Shown piece by piece: positions 1-5,521 of a stretch of DNA of 7,887 nt. This DNA comes from JBAZOJ01 sp041648755 (GTDB lineage: Bacteria; Planctomycetota; B143-G9). Where the stretch lies: contig JBAZOJ010000177.1 of NCBI GenBank assembly GCA_041648755.1, positions 1-7,887 of the forward strand. The letters are read 5' to 3'. Below the pieces are notes generated by a model. It was not told the origin of the DNA, made no database searches, and was given only the letters and a program-made list of their open reading frames with translations. Numbering within the stretch: the first letter of the stretch is position 1; each line of letters begins with the position of its first letter. Made by a program: the position numbers and the translations under genes.

Positions 1-376
1 CTCGGCCGAAATGCAGGGCAAGTTAAAGGTCGTTGAGGAGCGCAACGGCAGGTTCTTCGATGAGGAAGTGATCAAGCTCGACCGCTGGTCTGACGACCTC
101 AAACAGGGCCTCGAACACGAAATCAAGGAACTTGACAGGCAAATCCGGGAAGCCCGGCGTACAACGATGCTTGCGATATCACTTGCCGACAAGCTGGAGG
201 CTCAGAAGTCAATCAGGGCGCTGGAGAGTGCCCGTAACCACAAGCGACGTGATTTGTTCGTCGCGCAGGACGCGATTGACGCTCAGCGCGACGAGCTTAT
301 AGGGCGCATAGAGAAGCAACTTCATCAGCGGCATTCGCTGGAAACGCTGTTCGCGTTCAGGTGGAGGATGGCGTGA
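1..376 (+). CDS. SNF2-family DEAD/DEAH helicase, C-terminal end only (5' partial)
   Basis: The reading frame is open to the left edge (first full codon at base 2) and ends with TGA at 374-376, leaving about 124 residues. I see a very charged, helix-rich segment: FFDEEVIKLDRW, then an E/K/R-rich stretch likely to be coiled coil, ending in LFAFRWRMA. From memory of the family, this matches the tail of large SNF2/HepA-like helicases found next to methyltransferases and type III-like restriction subunits. The helicase motifs themselves lie outside the window, so ATPase activity cannot be judged here. The ATG at 11 is probably an internal methionine, because the frame continues upstream and the tail resembles a C-terminus rather than a whole protein. 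Its expected role is ATP-driven translocation or remodelling on DNA within a defence island. A free-standing small coiled-coil protein is a less likely alternative. Confidence 0.75.
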   Translation, partial: SAEMQGKLKVVEERNGRFFDEEVIKLDRWSDDLKQGLEHEIKELDRQIREARRTTMLAISLADKLEAQKSIRALESARNHKRRDLFVAQDAIDAQRDELIGRIEKQLHQRHSLETLFAFRWRMA

Positions 377-417
377 TGCAAACTCGCATCATGATTACGA
401 AGAGCGAAAGGGAGTAA
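376..417 (+). other. 13-codon mini-ORF in the helicase-SIR2 gap
   Basis: An ATG at 376-378 overlaps the helicase stop codon (TGATG) and opens a frame of 13 codons, reading MQTRIMITKSERE, that ends with TAA at 415-417, two bases before the SIR2 ATG. Its last codons contain the purine-rich SIR2 ribosome-binding site. It could be a coupling leader that carries ribosomes from the helicase to SIR2, the remaining start of a gene displaced when the SIR2 module arrived, or chance. No function is claimed. Confidence 0.25.
409..414 (+). promoter_or_regulatory. Ribosome-binding site of the SIR2 gene
   Basis: AGGGAG lies five bases before the ATG at 420. This supports that start over later methionines such as M8. 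Confidence 0.7.
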
Positions 418-419
418 AA

Positions 420-1625
420 ATGGAAAACTTCCATGACCCAATGCGGCAGGTCGGGTATCTACAGCAATGCCTGTCAAGCAACAAGAAGCCTCTCGGCTTG
501 TTCCTCGGTGCTGGCTGTCCCATGGCAGTGAAAACCAGTGGCGACAGCAATTCGCCGCTTATCCCCGACATCGCTGGGATCACCGAAATCGTCCGAAACA
601 GCTTGGCTAAGTCCGCCTCCTGCGGCGCCATCCTCCAGGTTCTGGAGAAGCAGTTCAAGATGGATGAGCGAACCGATACCACTGTCGAGGACATTCTGAC
701 CCACGTGCGTGCGCTTCGAGCTGTCGCTGGCAAAGATAAGGTGCGGGGTCTGTCCGCCGAGGAACTGGACAAGTTCGACGCCGAAATCTGTCACCTCATT
801 TACGGAATTGCAGACAAAACGCTGCCGTGTTTTGAGACACCATACCATCGTATTGCAGCATGGGCAGGAGCACTGCCGCGCGAGCACCCCATTGAGGTGT
901 TTACTACTAACTACGACCAACTTGTGGAGCAGGCATTTGAGGATTCTCGCGTTCCGTACTTCGATGGATTTGCTGGAGCGCGGAGACCGTTCTTCGATTT
1001 AAGGGCGATGGAGGAGGATGCGCTTCCAGCGCGTTGGGCGAGGCTGTGGAAAATCCACGGATCGATAAATTGGCACCAAGATCCGAGCAGAGGCGTCTTT
1101 CGCGGCATGCCCGGCGAAGGCAGTTCGAAGTGCGTCATTCACCCGTCGCACCTGAAGTACGAAGAAAGTAGGCGAATGCCCTACCTCGCGATGATGGATC
1201 GTCTGCGGGACTTCCTCAAGCAGCCAACCTCGGCCCTAGTTTTCTGCGGCTATTCCTTCCGGGACCGACATATCAATGCCGTGCTTGAACAGGGCCTCCA
1301 GTATGCAACAACCACCATGGCCTTTGCCCTTGTCTTCGGACGCATCGAGCAATACGCGGAGGCCATCGCACTCGCCTCCAAACGGACAAATCTAAGTGTT
1401 CTTGCCTTGGACGGCGCAATTATCGGCGGTCTTAGAGCACCGTGGCAAGAGGTGGAATCTGGACTTATGGCATCGGATAACGGCAAGTGGGTACAGTGGA
1501 AGCTCGTCGATCCTGCGAATGAGGAAGGCAAAAGGAAAGCAGAATTCGCGCTTGGAGACTTCGCTGCCTTTGGGGAGTTTTTGGCTGAGCTGCTTGGGAA
1601 CGTTAGAAAAATGCAAGAGGTCTGA
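420..1625 (+). CDS. SIR2-family protein, predicted NAD+-consuming defence effector
   Basis: This 401-residue protein carries the hallmarks of a SIR2 (sirtuin-like) Rossmann domain: a glycine-rich nucleotide loop LGAGCP (residues 29-34), FTTNYDQLVE (161-170) with the conserved Asn164 and Asp166, KIHGSINW (211-218) with the expected catalytic His213, and CGYSFRD (276-282) near the end of the fold. About 110 residues follow without a motif I recognise. No signal peptide or membrane segment is visible, so it should be cytosolic. In anti-phage systems such SIR2 domains degrade NAD+ rather than deacetylate proteins. The partner gene downstream, separated by a single base, is a HerA ATPase, which is the known SIR2-HerA pairing. 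The key residues are all present, so it appears active. The GAGCP loop with Cys and Pro differs from the commoner GAG-A/S-S form. The start is set by the Shine-Dalgarno at 409-414. The family call is firm; NADase activity is inferred from the family. Confidence 0.92.
   Translation: MENFHDPMRQVGYLQQCLSSNKKPLGLFLGAGCPMAVKTSGDSNSPLIPDIAGITEIVRNSLAKSASCGAILQVLEKQFKMDERTDTTVEDILTHVRALRAVAGKDKVRGLSAEELDKFDAEICHLIYGIADKTLPCFETPYHRIAAWAGALPREHPIEVFTTNYDQLVEQAFEDSRVPYFDGFAGARRPFFDLRAMEEDALPARWARLWKIHGSINWHQDPSRGVFRGMPGEGSSKCVIHPSHLKYEESRRMPYLAMMDRLRDFLKQPTSALVFCGYSFRDRHINAVLEQGLQYATTTMAFALVFGRIEQYAEAIALASKRTNLSVLALDGAIIGGLRAPWQEVESGLMASDNGKWVQWKLVDPANEEGKRKAEFALGDFAAFGEFLAELLGNVRKMQEV
1616..1620 (+). 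promoter_or_regulatory. Ribosome-binding site of the HerA gene
   Basis: AGAGG sits six bases before the ATG at 1627, inside the last codons of the SIR2 gene. It decides the start: the same frame is open back to an ATG at 1396, but that stretch is out-of-frame SIR2 coding sequence and does not resemble HerA. Confidence 0.65.
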
Positions 1626-1626
1626 A

Positions 1627-3561
1627 ATGCCCAATAGCCCAACGTACCTTGGGACCGTTCAAGATGTTCAGGGGGCGACAATTGGCATTGCTCTCGACAA
1701 AGACACCGTCTCCGGTCTGGCTTTCATCGGCGGTCTTGGCTATCGCATCGGACAAATCGGAAGTTTTGTCCGCATCTCCATTGGCTTCACGGACCTCTTC
1801 GGAATCGTGTCGCAGATCGGCGCAGGGGCCGTACCTGAGCCTCTAATCAAAGCACAACCATACGATTATCTGCATGGTCTCCGGTGGATGCAAGTGCAAC
1901 TCATCGGCGAAGGTCAACGCTCGGGTAAGTTTAGACGCGGCATTTCACAGTACCCTACTATTGGCGATGAGGCGCACCTTGTCACCGAGCAGGACTTGAC
2001 GCGAATCTATGGCCCAGGAGAACCCGATGATTTCGTTGCTGTAGGCCACTTAGCCAGCACAGAAGCCATTCCGTCACTTGTCAACATCAACGCACTCGTA
2101 ACTCGTCATGCAGCAGTGGTCGGGACAACCGGCGCGGGGAAGTCCACGACAGTGGCCGGAATCCTCTCGGCTCTCGCAGATTCAGATCATTATCCGTCTG
2201 CCCGAATTCTCTTGCTGGATATTCACGGGGAGTATCCTAAGGCTCTTGCGGACCGTTGCACCGTCTTCAGGGTTAGTGCTGATGAAACCAAAGGCGACCG
2301 CCCACTGCACATCCCCTTCTGGGCTCTGAGTTTTCAAGAACTGATTACGGTGGGATTCGGTGGCTTGGATGGGCAGAAAGCGGCCACCATCGCCGATTAC
2401 GTCCTGCAGCTCAAGAGGGAATCATTGACCAACTGTCCGCTCGACGGCGTAACCCAAGACGCAGTCACGGTTGATTCACCGGTTCCCTTCTGCATTCACA
2501 AGATGTGGCTCGACCTTCATCGACGTGAACACCTTACCGTAGTGCCGAAGCCTGGTGGTGGATCTGATGAGCGAGAACCTGCTTATGTGCTGAACGATAA
2601 GGGCAAACCGGTTCAGACGGGCGATGCCATGTTAGTTACGGCACCACTCTATCGCACTGTCAAGACGACTGGCAAGGCGGAGGAGCGCGTCCAATACGGG
2701 GCAGATGGTATTGGAATTCGTCAGCAACTGGCGGGATTGGCTTCGAGACTCCGTGATCCGCGTTTCAACTTCTTGTTCAGACCAGGCGATTGGTTACCCG
2801 ATCTCGACGGCAAGACCGCGCAAGACTTAGATGTCCTTCTGGAGAACTGGATCGGCGGGGAAAAACCTATTTCGGTCTTGGATTTGTCGGGGATCCCATC
2901 CGCGGTTCTGAACGACCTTATCGGCGCATTGTTGCGAATTCTGTATGATGCATTATTCTGGGCCAGGAAACTCCCTGAAGGCGGTCGGGAGCGTCCCTTG
3001 CTCGTTGTTCTGGAGGAAGCCCACGCCTATCTCAACAAGGACGATTCAGGTGCGGCGGCTGCCGCTGTCCGACGGATTGCCAAGGAAGGCCGCAAGTATG
3101 GGGTGGGAATCATGCTCGTCAGTCAGCGACCTTCGGACATAGACTCAACGATTCTATCCCAATGTGGAACGCTCTTTGCCATGCGCTTGTCCAATGAAAC
3201 CGACCGTGCGCATGTAACGAGCGCCGCGTCTGACAACCTCAAGGGTTTGTTCAACATGCTGCCAGTATTACGCACCGGCGAGGCTATCATCGTCGGTGAA
3301 GCCGTATCTCTGCCAATCCGCACCTTCATTGATCCACCTGCTAAGAACCGGAAGCCGGATAGCGAAGACCCGCGCGTTGTAGTGCGTGGAAGTCTGCAAC
3401 GCGACGGATTTGACGGGGCGGGCGGTTGGAACCAAAAACGCGACATCCCGGACTACGCAGCAGTCATGCGCTTGTGGAGAAAACAGAGCCCACATTACGA
3501 GCACATAAAGGCAACCCCCGGAGGCACTGGAACCCCAGCCGACAAGGAGGCTGAATCATGA
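1627..3561 (+). CDS. herA: HerA/FtsK-like hexameric ATPase, partner of SIR2
   Basis: This is a 644-residue HerA-family ATPase. The first ~130 residues are beta-rich and fit the HAS-barrel domain. Then come Walker A GTTGAGKST (166-174, Lys172), the family signature LDIHGEY (197-203), Walker B VVLEEAH (460-466, with acidic Glu463/Glu464), and RKYGVG (489-494) leading to SQRPSDID (499-506), typical of the sensor/arginine-finger part of HerA and VirB4-like motors. HerA proteins form hexameric rings that hydrolyse ATP and can translocate DNA; in SIR2-HerA defence the ring assembles with SIR2 and controls it. Walker A and B are about 290 residues apart. That interval includes a polar, probably loop-rich stretch (about 300-365, with PKPGGGSDE) that may be a family-specific insertion. 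The gene starts one base after the SIR2 stop, and its stop overlaps the KTSC start. All ATPase motifs are intact. The assignment to HerA is firm; binding to the neighbouring SIR2 protein is inferred. Confidence 0.92.
   Translation: MPNSPTYLGTVQDVQGATIGIALDKDTVSGLAFIGGLGYRIGQIGSFVRISIGFTDLFGIVSQIGAGAVPEPLIKAQPYDYLHGLRWMQVQLIGEGQRSGKFRRGISQYPTIGDEAHLVTEQDLTRIYGPGEPDDFVAVGHLASTEAIPSLVNINALVTRHAAVVGTTGAGKSTTVAGILSALADSDHYPSARILLLDIHGEYPKALADRCTVFRVSADETKGDRPLHIPFWALSFQELITVGFGGLDGQKAATIADYVLQLKRESLTNCPLDGVTQDAVTVDSPVPFCIHKMWLDLHRREHLTVVPKPGGGSDEREPAYVLNDKGKPVQTGDAMLVTAPLYRTVKTTGKAEERVQYGADGIGIRQQLAGLASRLRDPRFNFLFRPGDWLPDLDGKTAQDLDVLLENWIGGEKPISVLDLSGIPSAVLNDLIGALLRILYDALFWARKLPEGGRERPLLVVLEEAHAYLNKDDSGAAAAAVRRIAKEGRKYGVGIMLVSQRPSDIDSTILSQCGTLFAMRLSNETDRAHVTSAASDNLKGLFNMLPVLRTGEAIIVGEAVSLPIRTFIDPPAKNRKPDSEDPRVVVRGSLQRDGFDGAGGWNQKRDIPDYAAVMRLWRKQSPHYEHIKATPGGTGTPADKEAES
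3544..3550 (+). promoter_or_regulatory. Ribosome-binding site of the KTSC gene
   Basis: AAGGAGG, a near-perfect Shine-Dalgarno, lies seven bases before the ATG at 3558 and inside the HerA coding sequence. It is the best ribosome-binding site in the window and argues that this small gene is really translated. Confidence 0.75.
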
Positions 3562-3770
3562 ATTGGGTTGAAACGCCAGAATCCTCAAACATCTCCCGGT
3601 TTGGCTACGATGAAGCGAATCAGGTCTTGTGTGTCGAGTTTATGAACGGAAGTGTTTACCAATATTTCGATGTCCCGCAGTCTGTCTTCGAGCAAATGAA
3701 GACAGCGCCTTCCAAGGGAGCGTTCTTAGCACAGAATATCAAGGGGGCATACCGTTATGCGCGAGCATAG
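3558..3770 (+). CDS. Small KTSC-domain protein
   Basis: This 70-residue protein is almost entirely a KTSC domain, a short fold named after its occurrence at the C-terminus of some lysyl-tRNA synthetases and also found as a stand-alone protein in bacteria. Visible pattern: W3, SSNI (9-12), GYD (16-18), LCVEF-NG-VYQYFDVP (24-40), SKGAFLAQNIKGAY (52-65). The commonest version has a Phe-Asn pair after the S-x-G; here it is Phe-Leu-Ala. The fold probably binds nucleic acid or another protein, but its biochemical role is not established. The ATG overlaps the HerA stop by four bases (ATGA) and has a strong Shine-Dalgarno, so the two should be made together. That position suggests an accessory part of the SIR2-HerA module: an adaptor, a sensor or a brake on SIR2. 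This role is inference. The domain call is confident. Confidence 0.88.
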   Translation: MNWVETPESSNISRFGYDEANQVLCVEFMNGSVYQYFDVPQSVFEQMKTAPSKGAFLAQNIKGAYRYARA

Positions 3771-3776
3771 GTTAGG

Positions 3777-3788
3777 CGGAACGTTCCG
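3777..3788 (+). promoter_or_regulatory. Perfect 12-bp palindrome before the methyltransferase gene
   Basis: CGGAACGTTCCG reads the same on both strands and has no loop. It lies in the 35-bp gap after the KTSC stop, two bases before the Mod Shine-Dalgarno. Its shape suits a dimeric regulator or a protein-bound control site better than a terminator, since no T-run follows. No -35/-10 promoter is evident around it. Regulatory use is inferred only from position and symmetry. Confidence 0.35.
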
Positions 3789-3790
3789 GC

Positions 3791-3797
3791 GGGAGGA
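3791..3797 (+). promoter_or_regulatory. Ribosome-binding site of the methyltransferase gene
   Basis: GGGAGGA is followed by an eight-base spacer to the ATG at 3806 and fixes that start. The GTG at 3801 is in another frame. Confidence 0.75.
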
Positions 3798-3805
3798 TTG
3801 GTGCA

Positions 3806-5521
3806 ATGAGTAATCCCAAGACCAAACTCGAACTCACCTGGATCGGCAAGGAGAACCGGCCGAAGCTGGAACCCCGCATCCTCATCGAGGATCCTGAGAA
3901 ATCCTACCACGCGCCGTTCCGGACAGGTCCCGAGGACATCTTCGACAACCGACTCATCTTCGGCGACAACCTCCTTGCCCTCAAGGCGCTCGAACAGGAG
4001 TTCGCAGGCAAGGTCAAGTGCATCTACATAGACCCCCCGTACAACACCGGATCTGCCTTCACTCACTACGATGACGGCATCGAGCACTCTCTTTGGCTTT
4101 CTCTGATTCGAGACCGGATCGAAATCCTTAGACATCTTCTTCGCAAGGACGGCTCCCTTTGGGTGAATCTCGACGACAACGAAGCCCACTACTTCAAGCT
4201 TCTTGCCGACGAGGTGTTCGGCAGAGCGAACTTCTTGGCAGACGTGATTTGGGAGAAAGCAGATAGTCCAAGAATGGACGCGGAGTTCTTTTCCGTGCGC
4301 CATGATCACCTTTTCGTCTATGCGCTTGAAAAGGCGGTCTTCAAAATCAATAAAGGCGTTGGGCAGGGGGAAGAAATTGCAGAACACTATGACCGGAAAG
4401 ACGAAACCGGACGCCCTTACTACTTGAAACCCTTGCGTGCGATGGGAGGCGAGGATTCCCGATCTGACCGCCCCACTCTCTTCTTCCCAATTGTCGCTCC
4501 GGATGGTACGGTTGTTTTCCCGATGCGCAAGGATGGATCAGAAGGTCGTTGGCGATGGAGCAAGGAGCGCGTCGAGGAGGACGTGCATTTGATTGAATGG
4601 GTACGTGGGCGTGTAGGATGGTCTCCATATTACCGAATCTTCGGTGATGTCGTTTCTGTAAGGCCACCTGAGACCATCTGGCAACACTGGGAGGTGGGAA
4701 GCAATCGTACCTCAAAAGCGGAAATCAAGGCGTTGTTTGGGGGAGTCAAGGCATTTGACACTCCAAAGCCGGAGGGTCTACTTCAAAGGGTGATTGCCTT
4801 GGGCACCAACCCCGGCGACTTGGTCCTTGACTCCTTCGCAGGTTCCGGCACGACAGGCGCTGTTGCCCACAAGATGGGTCGCCGCTGGATTATGGTCGAA
4901 CTTGGCGAGCACTGCCACACGCACATCATTCCGCGCATGAAGAAGGTCATTGACGGCGACGACAAGGGCGGCATCACCGATGCAGTTGGATGGAAGGGCG
5001 GCGGCGGGTTCCGCTACTATCGTATCGCCCCTTCGCTGCTGGAAAGGGACGAGTTCGGTAACTGGATCATCAGCAAGGAGTATAACCCTGCAATGCTCGC
5101 TGAGGCCATCTGCAAGCTGGAAGGCTTCACCTACGCCCCCAGCGATTCGGTCTATTGGCAGCACGGGCGCTCGACCGAGACTGACTTCATCTACGTAACC
5201 ACCCAGACCCTCACCCGCGTTCAGTTACAGAAGCTCTCTGACGATGTCGGCGACGACCGTACATTGCTTGTTATGTGCGGGGCCTTCCGTTGCGACGATG
5301 TCGCCGTGTTCCAGAATCTGAATGTCAAGAAGATCCCCAAGGCAGTCCTGTCGCGCTGCGAGTGGGATCACGACGATTACAGCCTGGAGATTCAGAATCT
5401 GCCGACAAGAGAGCCGGACAGCGTGGCGCCGCTCGGTACTACTGAAGCCGGAGCAAACAAACAACTACCCGACAATTCTCCGCTTTTCGATCAAGCCACC
5501 GGGGATGGAGGCACTAAATGA
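3806..5521 (+). CDS. mod: Type III Mod-like N6-adenine DNA methyltransferase
   Basis: This 571-residue protein transfers a methyl group from S-adenosylmethionine to adenine in DNA. The motif order is that of the beta class: catalytic motif IV DPPYNTG (76-82) first, then a variable target-recognition region (roughly 145-310), then motif X FDTPKP (317-322), and the AdoMet-binding motif I DSFAGSGTTG (342-351). A ~200-residue C-terminal part begins with GGGFRYYRIAPSLLERD, which I know from Mod-type proteins paired with DEAD/DEAH restriction subunits. The length is slightly under that of classical type III Mod proteins such as EcoP15I (about 640). Methylation should protect host sites from the Res protein whose gene overlaps the end of this one by four bases. 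All catalytic motifs are intact. The middle of the gene is more AT-rich than its ends, as expected for a swapped recognition domain. The target sequence cannot be read from the protein. It starts 35 bp after the KTSC gene. Confidence 0.93.
   Translation: MSNPKTKLELTWIGKENRPKLEPRILIEDPEKSYHAPFRTGPEDIFDNRLIFGDNLLALKALEQEFAGKVKCIYIDPPYNTGSAFTHYDDGIEHSLWLSLIRDRIEILRHLLRKDGSLWVNLDDNEAHYFKLLADEVFGRANFLADVIWEKADSPRMDAEFFSVRHDHLFVYALEKAVFKINKGVGQGEEIAEHYDRKDETGRPYYLKPLRAMGGEDSRSDRPTLFFPIVAPDGTVVFPMRKDGSEGRWRWSKERVEEDVHLIEWVRGRVGWSPYYRIFGDVVSVRPPETIWQHWEVGSNRTSKAEIKALFGGVKAFDTPKPEGLLQRVIALGTNPGDLVLDSFAGSGTTGAVAHKMGRRWIMVELGEHCHTHIIPRMKKVIDGDDKGGITDAVGWKGGGGFRYYRIAPSLLERDEFGNWIISKEYNPAMLAEAICKLEGFTYAPSDSVYWQHGRSTETDFIYVTTQTLTRVQLQKLSDDVGDDRTLLVMCGAFRCDDVAVFQNLNVKKIPKAVLSRCEWDHDDYSLEIQNLPTREPDSVAPLGTTEAGANKQLPDNSPLFDQATGDGGTK
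5507..5511 (+). promoter_or_regulatory. Ribosome-binding site of the Res gene
   Basis: GGAGG lies six bases before the ATG at 5518 and within the end of the methyltransferase gene. It supports a coupled start at the ATGA overlap. Confidence 0.7.

Noticed and set aside
131..136. TTGACA resembling a -35 promoter box inside the helicase end
   Set aside because: No suitable -10 box was seen at 16-18 bases, and it lies in conserved coding sequence.
1396..1626. Upstream in-frame extension of the HerA gene to an ATG at 1396
   Set aside because: It overlaps 230 bases of SIR2 in another frame, does not resemble HerA, and the ATG at 1627 has a well-placed Shine-Dalgarno.
1422..1737. 12-bp direct repeat ATCGGCGGTCTT at 1422-1433 and 1726-1737
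   Set aside because: Both copies lie in coding sequence and encode Ile-Gly-Gly-Leu. There are no matching flanks or insertion boundaries, so chance is likely.
3755..4387. Minus-strand 210-codon open frame opposite the start of the methyltransferase
   Set aside because: It is antisense to a gene with clear catalytic motifs, shows no recognisable domain, and is explained by the GC-rich codon pattern of the plus-strand gene.
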